DNA from: Ceratorhiza oryzae-sativae
Taxonomy: Eukaryota; Basidiomycota; Agaricomycetes; Cantharellales; Ceratobasidiaceae
Length of the DNA: 64,000 bases
Direction of reading: 5' to 3'
Assembly (NCBI GenBank): GCA_030998015.1
Contig: JARWMV010000241.1
Location: 62,001 to 126,000 of the forward strand
Below, one piece after another: positions 34,545-47,102 of the stretch. Every line of letters begins with the position of its first letter. Within the stretch, counting starts at the first letter, position 1. The notes under the pieces are model-generated. The model made no database searches and had not been told where the DNA came from. It saw nothing but the letters and a program-made list of their open reading frames with translations. The position numbers and the translations under genes were made by a program.

Positions 34545-36882
34545 TCATAGTTTCGCCCTCCACTCCTCCCTGCCCCCATCAGCCCTTACACCCACCACCT
34601 CCCCCTGATTATCCCCAACATTAAACGCATCCCATGCTCCAGCAGCCGGTGTCTCCCTCGTCACCTGCTCCGGCAACCCCCAACTCTCCACAACCCACAA
34701 CGCCTGGGGACCCAGCTCGTCTCGGACGATATTCTCGAGCGCAGTTCGGGCCGCCGCGTGTTGGGCAGGAGTGATGATGGACTCGGCCAGGAGATGTGGA
34801 CTCGAGGTGAGGGTTTGGAGCAAGGATGTATGCAGCAGAGTCGAGAGGATTTTGCTACAGGGAATAAAAGCCCGAATTAGTAGGCAAAGGGAGGGAGTGT
34901 GTGGATGTGCGTACCTGGTGCCGCCAGAAGTGGACTTGACAAGTCGGAGCATTTCATCCGCGCAGACTCGTTCACCAAACGCAACAGCCGTAGCCTGGAT
35001 CGTGTCTGAAAGATGGAACATCCATGCCTCGTAGACAGACTTTCCAGTCTTGGTCTGTGCAGCGAGATTTTTTTGGAGCTGCGTGAATGGAGATCGTTCA
35101 GAATTCTGGACGAATGTTTCAGTCCAAATCACACACCTTTTGAGCCAAAACCGTCTCCCGAAGCTGCATAAGCTTTACGCATGCCTCGACATCTCGCGCA
35201 ATGTCCCAGCTCTTGGCTTGGCTCGTATCGTGGGCGGTAAGCTTGTACGAGCCATCGTCGATGGCGGCCAAAAGCTCCTTGGCGACCTTTTGGGTCAGTA
35301 CGGCATTGTCGCCTACAAAGTCGAGTCAGCCAGGACAGTTGAATCATTCGACTCGGACCCACCTTCAGCCGTGATACCCGCATGGGAGAACCCGACGTTC
35401 TGCGCCATGCGATTAACACTCAAATACCCCTGCCCGCCACATCGCTCGCGCGCAACACTCGCACAACGCTCGCCATGCCACGTAACCAGCGGCTTGATCG
35501 CGCAACACAACCTCACGACCTGCGCATACTCTTTCTGGGGTGTATTCGGCCCAGCAGCAGCCCAAGCGCGCTTGGCGACGTGCAGGCCACAGTTGAGCAA
35601 CGCCGTGCGCGCGAGAAGCGGGACAAGCGCGAGTTGTTGGAGTTGGTAGGCCAGAATGGGTGTGTCGGATTTCCCCGACTGGCCGACGGTTAGGCGGGTG
35701 GCGGAGAACCGGAATGCAATCCCGAGTGAGGATTTAGCGCTGCCGAGGATCATGGATGCGATACAGAGACGGCCTGCGAGGAGTTGGTCGGCTACTTTGA
35801 GGAATCGGCTATTTCGAGTACGGGTGAGTTGCGAGTTAACGGTGTTAAACCTCGGAAACTTACGCTCGACGCTGGGCGATGCTCGACTTGAACCGACCTT
35901 GCTCGTCGACGTCGCTCCAGCGGTTCAAGAGCGCTTCGCGAGGGCAGCGGACGTGCTCAAATGCGAGTTTGCCATTGTCGACGCCGTTGCAGTCCATCTT
36001 TTTCCCCATGTCATGGATCGAAACGCCAGGGCATGGTGCGCCCGAGTCGTCCCGGATGCGAACGAGGAAGGCGTGGATGCCTTCGTTTGTGCCGTCGAAG
36101 ATGAGTTGAGCAAAGACGACGGCATAGTTGGCGTGCACAGCAGACTAGACAAAAGGAACGTCAGATCGAGCGGCGAGAATAATGTCAGCATTTACGTTTG
36201 TGATCCAGTATTTCTCTGGGGTGGCGGTCACTTAGTGATTGTTGATGTAATGGGATACGGAAACTCACGAGCAATGACCGACGGAGTATTGATGATAAAC
36301 TCCTTGGTCTTGGGGTCCCAGATCGCGGTGGTTTCCATTTCGACGGCATTGTTACCATAGCCCAGCTCGGTCAAAGCGAAGCAGCCAATGACGGACATGT
36401 CGTCCACGCCATGCAGGTACTTGCGATGCCGTTCGGTTCCGAGCTTCAACACAGTGCCCCCAAATAGGTTGTACTGAACAGTCATTTTGGTCGTAAACGA
36501 CGGATCGAGCATCCCGGCGAGCTCATGCGCTGCAGGTCGGATCAGGGCTGTGCTGTCCCTGAACCAAGAGTTGACGCTCACCGGCCATGACATTCAGTGG
36601 ATTGCTCTCAAAGTCAAATACAGAAATCATCTTGGTCTCGGAGACGCGCTTCAGCCGGTCCAGCGCCAGCTCCCGCTCATAGGCGAGAGAGACGTTGTGC
36701 CGGGGGACGAAGAGCGGCTCGTTGGCCAGCGCGCGAAAGGCATCTCGCTTGCCAAAGTTGTCGTGGTCAAACACGCGCTTCAGCTCCTGGACGCTGAACG
36801 ACGGTGGGGGAGGTGAGTATGGGGGCATCTTGGCGGTTGTGGTCGTGAGCAGAGTCCTAGTCGCCCCCTTATGGTCGCCCAT
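34545..36882 (-). CDS. Acyl-CoA oxidase (peroxisomal)
   Basis: Catalyses the first step of peroxisomal beta-oxidation, oxidising acyl-CoA to enoyl-CoA with FAD and giving hydrogen peroxide. Eight exons read cleanly: 36882-36582, 36529-36269, 36215-36196, 36144-35864, 35808-35363, 35312-35137, 35078-34915, 34854-34545, with GT-AG introns of about 50-60 nt; the sum is 652 residues, normal for the family. Family motifs: [91 protein letters not shown]. The C-terminus is AKL, a recognised variant of the PTS1 peroxisomal signal. An in-frame ATG at 36828 is an alternative start. It is divergent from the next gene, sharing about 200 bp of upstream DNA. Confidence 0.92.
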
Positions 36883-37084
36883 CTTCTCGGCGGGAGCATG
36901 TGATTGTTGGCGGGAACGGCGCGTGATTCATATGAGGTGGCGGTGCTTCAGCTCCCAACTATCACAAACAGGAACCTGGACGCTGTTCCTGGAACATTTC
37001 AATCGAAAACTCTGCTCAGTCCGCGCACCGCCAGCAAACCACCTCGCCATCCCTTTCCCGAACTTTGGCCGCCCGTCTATAAAG

Positions 37085-38140
37085 ATGGCGGCGCGCCCCG
37101 TCGGTGTTCCTCATCACCACGTTTTTCGCCCTCCTATGCCCGTCGTTCAAGATGCTTCTCCCTCGTACCTAACCCACGAGCTCGAGCGCCGAAAAGGCGG
37201 CGGCGGCGGCGGTCGAGGCGGGGGAGGGGGCCGAGGCGGGGGAGGAAAGAGCGGAGGAAAGTCCAGTGGCTCAGGTTCTCGAGGTGGTACGTCCGTCTCA
37301 GGCCTGGGTGGACGAACAACCTCAACTGGCTCTCGCGGAGGAGGCTCAGTCGTCACCATTCCGTCGGGATCTCGATTTGCTGGTCGCCAGGCTGGTAGTG
37401 GTACTCGGGTAGGCAGCATTATTATCCCCCTGTTGATCGTTCTGACGTAGACATTATCATAGGATAATGTCTATGGCGGGTCGTACTACGGAAGTGGATA
37501 CCCCTATGGCGCATATGGCAGTACCTGGGTTGGTGGTCGACCGTTCCCCTTTTACTACTGGCCCGTTTACGTTGGCCCTCACGAGTACTATGGCTCGTCT
37601 GAATATGGCCCTGCCAACTCGACAGACCGACCAGGGGGCCCCATGTCCGCCGTCTCTGTCTACACGGGTTCTTCCAACTACAACACCGCGGACGTTTACC
37701 GTATCCTAGGCGACTATTCATCTGTCCAAACCGTTCTTAATGCTCTCGTGTCAAACTGCTCGGTCACGCAAGGGACGATTTGGAATTACGACCCTACTAG
37801 CGATGACTTGGCACGATCTTTACCTCGGGTCGAGAGCATTATTCAATATTATCGTGCTAGTTCGTTTGCCCTCGCACTGGACAGGTACAATAACACAGGG
37901 GCGTCAGCTTCCACTGCTCCTCTCAACAACGCTACCTTGCAGCTTGTTACTTCACTACCTCCGCCCACGCCACTTCCCTCTTCGATCAACCGCTCATTTT
38001 TAGAGTGTGTCAACTCGACAGTGGCGGCGTCGATACCCCTTGTAGACGCAGGGTTCAGTAATTTGCCACCAATCAACGGCCTTGGCCTTCTTTGTCTTAT
38101 GTGGGCCACTTTGCTCATGTTCAAGCGGGCCTTCCTATAG
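37085..38140 (+). CDS. Glycine-rich predicted membrane-anchored protein
   Basis: I do not recognise the family. Two exons, 37085-37408 and 37463-38140, joined by a 54-nt GT-AG intron, encode about 333 residues. A basic, proline-containing N-terminus is followed by a Gly/Arg/Ser-rich tract (about residues 37-95), a Tyr/Gly-rich segment, then a domain with several N-glycosylation sequons (NCS, NNT, NAT, NRS, NST) and a C-terminal hydrophobic stretch (about the last 25 residues) ending in a short basic tail. This suggests a secretory-pathway or membrane protein, though no clear signal peptide is visible. TATAAAG lies just upstream of the chosen ATG, so ATG 37136 may be the real start. Confidence 0.6.
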
Positions 38141-38913
38141 ATAATACCCTTTTTCTTGATCTTATACCGAGTCTCGAGCGATACCGTTGCCACTCGTTTT
38201 TGTTTATATGTATGTACCCTGGCATTTTCCTTTTGGTTCGTTGCTCTATCCGAGCAACTTGAATGTATTATTGTTCCCAGCGTTTTTTCGTAATATAAAT
38301 ACATCATTCATTGTGGCATTGAAGAGTTTGATTCAAATGCTCAGTGGCTTCCATAAACGCCAACGCCGGGTTGGTTCAAGCAGTGGCTCTATAGGACCAG
38401 GAACCCCTGTTTTCTTCCTTTCTTTCGCTTTTTTTTTTTTACGACTAGCGCAAAATCCAAATTAGCTGCCTCGCAAGGGCTCAAATGCGATGCACAAAAT
38501 CGATGACGGCGCCAAGGCTCCACAGGAAAAACCGGATCGAAGCCTACTAGGCGCCAACTGTTAAACTTCAGACAGAAACGAAGCAGATTAAACTAGAGTG
38601 GTGGTCCTGGAAGGAGCTCGCCTCTGTATTCCGAAAAAGCAGGATGTCCTGGGGTAAGGAGCATGGTCAACTTGACATAAGAGGCGATGTGGAGTAATCC
38701 AGAGGCACGACAAAATCTAGGCAAGACCGTGCGTCAAAAGCCCCAAGCTCAAGCCGCAATTCCTAGACGACGTGCATTGACCCTAACTGGTTCCTAAGTT
38801 TGAAATTTATTAAGTTCATATATGCGAGCCATGTGTCGTCATGCTGTCGTCGCGTCACGTGGATGCGACGTCCTTTCAATCCAGCCTCGATTGTCCCCGA
38901 GCTTCTCCTCACT
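38141..38913. other. Intergenic region
   Basis: No gene seen. It contains a poly-T run at about 38429-38440. Its right end should hold the promoter of the Rap1-like gene. Confidence 0.4.
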
Positions 38914-41334
38914 ATGCCACGCATATTCCGTCATCCGCTTCACACTGAACGCCCACTGCTTGTACATTTTGATACAAAAAATATTCCACCCAACGCGCTT
39001 GCTCAACTCTGCGTTGCTGTTGGGGTAAGCTCAAATTTCTCGATCCGCATTCCGTCCAGAGCCGAACTTTTCACCCGACAGCAAAACGGTGGAGACGTGG
39101 CCGACAATTACATAAGTGCAGACGTACTCGTTGTGGACCCCCTCCACCCACGAGCCTTTGATGATCCTCTCGAGAGCCGACGCCTCAAGGACCGCCCTCC
39201 TGTGGTTCTCGGGTTCTGGATAGCGCTGTGCGTTCTTTTGAAACAGCTGGTCTGGACTGACCACCCACATTGGGAACACGTTGTCTCGCCATACGCCCAC
39301 AAACTCCCGTCCGGTGTCTTGGCTTATGGCTCGTTCTTAGCCGGCCGGCAGTCTGTGGCCAATGTTCCCTCGACACAGTTGCACTCTAGGGTCTCTGGTC
39401 TGTTGGCTACTGTGATAAGAGATACTGCGAACGCGACAGATTCGTTCAAGCCAGCTGGGTCTGTCTCGAGCGTATCTGACTTGGAGTCTTTGCCGGCGGC
39501 GTCGGCGGCCGGGGCTTCTTGGCCTCAGCCCTCTGCCGCCACTGGGCTTGCGACTGCGGAGAGTGACTCGCATGCTGTGCAATCTCCCGATGAGCCTTCT
39601 AGTATGGTGCCTACCTCGTCCAGTACCCTTGACTCGTCAACAGCTCATCCAGGGGATTGGTCTAATCCTATTGTTGTCACTACTGATACTCCATCTCCAT
39701 TACCAAGTCCCAAGCAAACAGGCTCTGGGCTCAAGATATCTACTATAGGCACTTCTCACCTCATCCCTCGACACAATCTCTCAAGCTCGATCGCTCGAAA
39801 GATGAAGGCCAAACAACGACCCGTGTCCACCAGTACCACCCCCGAAGCAAACAACATGGATATGTCACCCAATGTACATAATTCACCTCTCGTTTCGGAG
39901 CCGAGTAATGCAACTGCTTTGGGAGACAAAAACGAGGCCGCTCCACAGAGTAGCGGCGCCACGACTGATCAAGTGGACCGAGAACTAAATACGTCTGAAC
40001 CCCCGAACGTACCTGGAACCAACGTGGAGCCTACGCCAATTGTGGATTCTGGAAATTTACTGGTTCAGGTGTCCCCCTCTGAGAATGTTGGGTTATCTGC
40101 TGTGACTGAGCTGCTGAGTGATGAGACTCAGCCTGGGCCACGTCCCAGCGCTCCGGTGTCCCCTCAGAATAGCCAGCCACTTATGTCAGTACAAACCGGG
40201 CAGGATACTTTGGTTCAGTCAACTGTCAATGTACTGAGCAATGGCGCCACCCCTCAAACGTCCAATGTGCATGTTGGCTCCCCTCAGGGCAGTCCGCTCT
40301 CAATACTCGCTGTTAGACCGCAGCCTGATTCCACTAAGCCTGTGACAGCAGTGGTGCATCATGATACCCACCAATCTCCTGCAATAACCAGTATACTGTC
40401 CGATTCGCGCGCTACAGATACTGCTACTCCTACGAGTACTCAGCCACCTCGACCCCCAGTCACTGAACGGAGCACTCCAGCCTCGTCTCTGCCCCATTCT
40501 CGGAAAGAAATATTCAAACTTCGCCCACGGGTCAAACCGCCTGCGGTGCCCGACCGTCGAGATAGCAAACAGTCAAAAATGTCCTCCACTCGTCCCTTGA
40601 GAATGCCGTCTCTAGTCTCCGACGAATCTGATCGAGAATCCAGGGATTCTCGATCTGGATCGCGCTCGGACTCTCCGGCTACTGCAGCACGCCATGCATG
40701 GTTGGCCACTGACCCTCCGAGTCCGCCGTATCCTCCCCGTCCTACCCCCGAACCTGGTGTAGAGCCTGTGGTTGAGAACCGAGAGTGGACCGAAGAGGAA
40801 GACCAGTACATCATCGATTATATGAATTGGTGGTTTGAACGATGGCCAGACGCGTCGACTGATGCAATCTTGTCAAAGATCGCGCCCAATGCAAGTAGTC
40901 GCTATTCTGCGCATTTTGATGGAGCGCTAATGTAGTCCTCTCTTTGCTAGCTGTGGCATCATTCGCGAAGCCGGTTGTTTGCTCGATTCAAGAACAAGGA
41001 GCAGAAAGATTACATGATGCAGGTGCCCGTGCTGTTTCATCGGATGACGAACCGTACATCACGAGTGAACTCGAGCGGGGCTCATGTCCCGACTAGCCGA
41101 TCTGGTCGCGTCGTTGGCCCCAATCATGTCCGAAAGCAGGCGCGCAAACGGCCGGCTGTTGGTATGTATGCGTCATGATTCTCCGAGATACAGGCTCACC
41201 GTTGAATACAAGCAGATTATGCTGAATCCAGTGATGGAGAACGTCGGCTCCGTCGAGGCCAACAGGATTCTGATGAGCCGCTGAAGGAGAAAAGGCGATC
41301 GGAGAGAAATAAACGGCCTCGATATACAACTTGA
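38914..41334 (+). CDS. Rap1-like protein with BRCT and one Myb-like domain (copy 1)
   Basis: Probable telomere/chromatin protein. Four exons (38914-39024, 39082-40890, 40951-41161, 41216-41334) give 749 residues. The N-terminal part (about residues 15-120) looks like a BRCT domain: ADVLVVDPLHPRAFDD and VVLGFWIALCVLLKQLVW. A long Ser/Thr/Pro-rich region follows. A Myb-like domain of the Rap1 type spans exons 2-3 (EWTEEEDQYIIDYMNWWF ... SRSRLFARF), then VPVLFHRMTNRTS and a basic tail. The second intron begins GCAAGT at 40891, a GC-AG intron; it is supported by the paralogue at 43401, which has a GT intron at the same place and phase. The start at 38914 aligns with that of the paralogue. Confidence 0.8.
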
Positions 41335-41469
41335 GAGAGATTTCGCTTTGAGTATCTTTATATTCTCTTGGTTCGACGACGTGGAATGCCTTAGTCTATT
41401 CTGTGTTCCTCGAAATTCCTAATGTGATTGAGTTTCGTGATGTTAACCTCGGAGCGTACTTTGAATCGT

Positions 41470-43118
41470 TCGAACTTGTATGTTAAATTTCCGGCATATC
41501 ATTGAGTGGCTGCATGCCTGGCAAAAATTGTATCTGTCGGATCTGCTTGCGTCGCCGCCGAGTCAACTCTGGTGATTGATAATGCACCCACACCTTATTT
41601 CAACCGCAAAGTTACACCGAATCCTGTGACAACCCCCAGTGTGACACTCCTTTGGCTCCCATACCGCTCACTCCTCAGTCATTCATGACCCCTTCTTCGT
41701 TTGGCATTTCTCCACAGACCTTATTGCCTTCAAACCTGCTGGGAGAAGCCGCCCCGTTCTTCGTCAGCATCCAGGCCAGCTAGTGGACTCGAAATCATGC
41801 ATACTTGTTCTTCTGCCAGCCGCCAAATGGGAACTCAAAAATAAGCCACCACGCCACTGGTGACGCCTCAGGCCACGCCCTCTATCAATATCATAGGAAA
41901 AGCAAAGGTGCCTTTGAAGACTTCATCACCAGATACTAACAAAGGTGAGCCACAAAGTCCACGACCCTCTCTTTTGGTGAATCCGATTCAAGTCTCTAAT
42001 TCAATTGGAATGGTTGAACAGAGTCTACTAAGCAAGGAGCAGAAGTATGATGTCTACATCCTTATACCTGAGAAACCCCAAAATCGCCTACAGAAAGATA
42101 ATTCACATATACGTACTAGAAGAAAAAACACACTGGTCACAGTTGATGTGAACAACGCTGAGTAAACGGAGACAGCGACCTTGAAGTTTGTACACCTAAA
42201 CACAAACGAAGGTGAGTAGCACGCATGAGTGGTGCTGCAGTTCTACATCGCGCCCATTCGTCATGCGCATTAGGATCAGTCTTGAGTCTACGTGCCTATG
42301 ATTTTGGGTAGCTGAAGCAGCTTAAAATTTGACGTAAGAGCCTTTGGTGATGAAATATTGTAGTACCTCGCATACGGTCCAGTGGCAGAATACCTCCGAG
42401 CCGTCGCCAAACGGCCTTACTCGCAATTCTTTCACTCATTTACTCCCATCGTCAAATGAATCCTGGACTCAACATTCGTCTATCCGACTCAAGAACGAAG
42501 CAAGCTTCCATCACACGGATCAAAATTTCAAAAGAGGAATCATATTCTCGGCCGCCCACAAGACCACTAGCAAAGGTTCTAGTGGCTCAGAAATGAGTCG
42601 GGCGTATGAAGACATTCACCAAGGAAGAGGTCCAGCTCGTAATTGATTACATGAGCTGATGGTTTGAGCAAGGCACGGAAGCCTCTACCGAAGAGACGTT
42701 GCATTGTTGGTAAAACATGATGTTATTTTATTATTAACCTGTCAATTCAATTTATCCATTAGATAATTTTTCGCTGTATTTCGCATCGGAGAAACAGATT
42801 CACCCAGTCAGAGGACTCAAAGTATATGCTTGGTGTACCCGAACTATTCTTAGAACTCACTAACCGCAAGTTTGGGCCCGAGACTATTCGCCTAGCGCTC
42901 CCACTCACAACAAAATGTGCAAGTGATAACATTTGCGTACTCCCAAGACTACGAGACCAGCCGTTGGGCTCGAACACTGCTTAATGTATGGCAAGCAGAA
43001 TACATTGACACCTCTGAAGACGATTCAGACCTGGAGACTTTGCCTATGATCAGCGAGATACAGCCGTTTTATAGGCACCACCCACGCTGGTGAAACGAAA
43101 AGAAGAAGCGTCGAATGA
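41470..43118 (+). pseudogene. Rap1-like gene copy 2, decayed
   Basis: Between the two intact copies lie pieces of a third. A Ser/Pro/Lys-rich stretch (about 41850-42165) matches the disordered region in style. At about 42608-42700 is a Myb helix with an in-frame stop (KTFTKEEVQLVIDYMS, then WFEQGTEASTEE). At about 42800-42900 follows a second half (SEDSKYMLGVPELFLELTNRKFGPE), close to copy 3. An acidic then basic tail ends near 43118. I see no BRCT part. The frame cannot be joined by plausible introns alone. Confidence 0.65.
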
Positions 43119-43400
43119 GTTAAATTTTTGATACGTTGCATATCTCAAATCACGCCATGGGCTTTCCGAAGATGTTCTTTAGCAGATGGTTATTTTGAGT
43201 CTTTTTTCAACCATAGGCGATATCATTGATGTAATGAAGGACAACTGATTGATTTACCTCAGCAATCGAGCAACCCTGGTGGTATAATTATATCATTCAA
43301 AGTTATACATGCACTTTATTGTTCAGCGGGTGGCGTGTGGCGTCGAACCAATTGGGTACAAAGCCGCCACTCGTTGGTTCTCAGCCACAACCCCATCAGC

Positions 43401-45940
43401 ATGGCACAGCAGATTTTCGTTAATCGGTCTGGCAAACCGCTTCGCATCCATTTTGATGTAAAGAACATCACTGTTGACGCCATTCTCAAGCTCGGACACG
43501 AAATTGGAGTATAATCGATCTGTATCACATAATGCGGCTTCTGGCTGACTGACACATGGCAGGCCGGTGGTGGAGACGTATCGTTTGATGCAAATAAATC
43601 TGATGTTCTTGTGGTGGACCCCATCCATCCTTGTGCTTTTGATGAGTTTCTTAGTGGCCAGACTAGCGACCAACGACCCCCTGTTGTTCTCGCGTTTTGG
43701 GTACCACTTTGTCGTATTTCGAACGAACTCATCTGGTTCAACCATCCACATTGGGAAAGTGTACACCTACCTCACGAAAGACTGCCCTACCCACATGTGC
43801 CAATCGGCCTGAAACTTTACAATTGTTTCTTAGCTGGCCGACAGGCCGCGTCCGTTCCCTCTAGCGAACTAGCAGCGACCGCACCCGAGCTGGTGGCAAG
43901 AGTCATACTTAATACTAGCGACCAGGAAGAGCGAATCAATCCTGCTTCAGCGAGAATGGTGGCACTTGATAAATCTTCGCCCGAGCGACCATCTGAGGCG
44001 GTAATACACACCACGCTTCCCCGAGCGGCTTCGTCAACAGCGCATGAATCTACCCTCTCGCCCATTCCCGCTGCTCGGATACCGGATTCTCGTGCTTCCT
44101 CTCATCCTACTCCCTCGGCCACGCCGCTTTCTAGTCCAAAGGTTACCACGTCCCGCACGCTGAGCAAACGTCGAAGCGTGAGATCCGGACTCAAAATCGT
44201 TAGCATGGGGAACCCGCAAAAACTTCCCTCTCCTCCACCAAACGGCACTTTGCTTTCTCAGCCGTCAATTGATCAGGACTCTGCGACACACGCACAGTCA
44301 AACAGCATCGACCTGGTGGCCGTGGAGCAAGCCGAAACAAAAGACTCGCCCAAGGCTTCAGGTATTCGACTTTTAATAGGTCGAGGGCCTATCATAGGCA
44401 CTGAGACTACGATGCCCGCTATAAGAAATGTTTTTGAACTGGGTTCAAAATCTGTCAGGGATGAACGGTCGCGCTTGGGTGGACCAACTGCAAATACACC
44501 CGAACGCAAGAGTCCGTCCGGACTTCGAATAACCACGACAGGAACCCCATCAAACAGAAATCTGCTAGTTCTCTCTAATGATATTCCGAATCCCAATGCC
44601 ACAGAATCCTCGAAATCCATTGTTAATTCTAATGGTCCCACGAACGGTCAGGCAGATACAACTTTGGCGACCTTCGCTAATTGGACGCAAACCGCTGCTC
44701 CCAGCACCCCACAGTCCAACTCACGCGGGGCTGTTTCCCTAGCTAGGCTCCCTGCATATACGAAGGCGATAAAGAACAATGTAGTTCGATTCAAATCTCC
44801 TGTAGCGGTTCACCTCACCCAAAACGGGGTCAGTACGCAAACGAAAGAGGCGCTGGGGTCACATCCCAGCCTCCGTCGCCTTTCTGACTCTCCTTCCGGG
44901 GGTTTCACTCCTAGCCCTGGACGCCAAACGCCACCTCCAGATCTGCCTGAAATATTGGCGCAATCGTCCTCATCTGACAGACGGCAGTGGCTCCGAGACG
45001 ATGAGTATATCATCAATTTTATGAATTGGGTCTTCAAGCAGGACCCAAAAGCGTCGACTGCGGAAATCATGCTTGATATTGCGAAACGAGTGAGTCTAGA
45101 TGTGTGAGATTTTGATTTTCTGTAGTCGACCTGCAACATTTAGTTACCCCATCACTCCAACGATTCTTGGAGAAGACGTTTTGCCGCATATGTGGCGGAG
45201 AAATATATCCACCGTGTCCCTATTCTATTTGAACGATACCACAACAAGACCTCCTCCATTGATCCAAAGGTGAAATCCAACTCGCAATCGATTACCCCAC
45301 CTGGTTCCCAAACAACTTTAGCAAAATCTTCGTCTCCCGATCTTCCACGACAGACCAAGGAGCCCATGCCACTGATACCCGTCACACCTCCCGAGTTAGC
45401 GAACTCCAAGAAATTTACCGAGGAGGAAGATCAGTTCGTCATGGCCTATATGAACTGGTGGTTCACGCAAGACATAGAGGCCTCAACGGACGAAATCATG
45501 GAGGACATTGCGCTCTTAGTGAGCTAGATTCTATCCGCTTGTGGTTATACGACTAACCCTGGGCGCAGTTGCCTCGCCACAGCGTCTCGCACTGGAAAGC
45601 TCGGTTCAGATCTCTGGAAGACTCCAAGTACATGATTGGCGTCCCTGAACTGTTCCGTCGATTAACAAATCGAACTTCTGGACCCGAGGCAGGCCTCCCT
45701 GCGTCGCTGGATCTGGCTCTGATCCGCCAAAGAGGCGATCCTAGTGCGTTCCAGTCCCACATCCAAACCTGAATCTCTGATCTAACAACAAGGTTGGTTC
45801 CTCAAACAGACTATGCTGAATCTTCCGATGAGGATGGGCTCGACCAGGTCTCCAGCACCAAAAAGCGCAAGACCCGACGGCAATCGGAACGATACCTGGA
45901 CAACCGCAGAGAAAGGAAGAAACCTAGATCCTCCATGTAA
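43401..45940 (+). CDS. Rap1-like protein with BRCT and two Myb-like domains (copy 3)
   Basis: Five exons (43401-43508, 43563-45089, 45144-45518, 45569-45743, 45810-45940) give 771 residues. The N-terminal BRCT-like domain has DVLVVDPIHPCAFDE and VVLAFWVPLC; intron 1 is at the same position as in copy 1. After a disordered region come two Myb-like units: RDDEYIINFMNWVFKQDPKA with HHSNDSWRRRF, and FTEEEDQFVMAYMNWWFTQD with HSVSHWKARF. Each is split by an intron at the same point. Each is followed by a short conserved block (VPILFERYHNKTS; VPELFRRLTNRTS). The C-terminus is acidic (YAESSDEDG) then basic, as in copy 1. The domain order recalls fungal Rap1; telomere function is inferred. Confidence 0.8.
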
Positions 45941-47102
45941 AAACACCGACAATGGCTTGTTGCTCGCATTTTGAATATCGCTCTTGTGCTCGAGTTTGCT
46001 TTCGATGCTCACGGTTTCGTCGCAGCTTTGCTCTAATCTACGTTATTGCTTTCTTCCATGTACCCACTGCTCGGAATCATAGTCTCAAACGCTTCAAGGC
46101 CGGCACATGTTATTTGCATTAAACCCGATTCGTTTCGGCAGAGCAAGTTGTGGCAACATGGATCCAGTCACCACTACCCGCCTTCATGTCGATCAAACAC
46201 CGGACGTGGATAAAGTCTAATCTAATCTTTCAAAACGGGCAGGGTTCTCCGGCCAAGGGCGGCAAGGGGGGGGGGGGGGGAAGGTGGCACACTCGAGGTC
46301 ATGACTACATGTGCTCCCGGGATGTGCGCCGTAACTATCATTCCGGGATGGACAGGCGTTTGACAAAACCAATATCCAATGTGGCACCTTTTGACCAAGT
46401 CAACGGGGAATGTACATCTGTGGCTGCTCTTTTTTTTTTTTTTTTGCCGAGACGACTGTTTACATATGTGTATGCGCTCAACGGTCCACATGCTCAATAT
46501 GCGACGGAATGCGGACCGTAACGCAACCAGCCCCAGCCGCTTGTCGTGTTGGCATGGTACGAGTTGGTTCCATACTCGCTTTGCGGTTGACCTCATAGCA
46601 CGAAATACTTCGCAATATGACCTAACCAAGGGCAGGTGGGTTCTTCCTCAAGGCATGCGCACACCTGCCCGCACCGAGACAATCTAGCCAATAGTCCTCA
46701 TTGTACCTTCTTCTCGCAATGATGTGCACCGCAACGCGGGGGGGTTCAACACGCGACCGACGAGATCAAGATCTTATTTAAATCCAAAATAGGCAAGTGC
46801 ACTCAGACATATACGTACAACAAGAAAAATGAAAACCATAATCGCAAGGGATAAGTTACGCCATAAGACAAAAGTAATCAAGAAAGAAACGAAGCCTCAT
46901 ATCGCGAAATAAGGTAAGTCGAACCGAAACCCAAGAGCGAGGCATATCGCGAACCATCCAGCGTTTGGCGTGCCTCGACGGTCAGGTTTTTACAGACACA
47001 AGGCAGGCAGGGATGGGCGGAGTTTCAGGCTAGTTTGCGTATCCCCATCTCCTCGTGAATCGCTAACCCCCCTAAACTCCCCTTGAACATATCCCCTATT
47101 GC
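45941..47102. other. Intergenic region with homopolymer runs
   Basis: No gene seen. It contains a run of 15 G (46266-46280) and a run of 16 T (46430-46445). The remainder includes only short open frames without recognised similarity. Confidence 0.45.

Noticed and set aside
37147..37419. Minus-strand proline-rich frame
   Set aside because: It is the complement of the glycine-rich coding tract.
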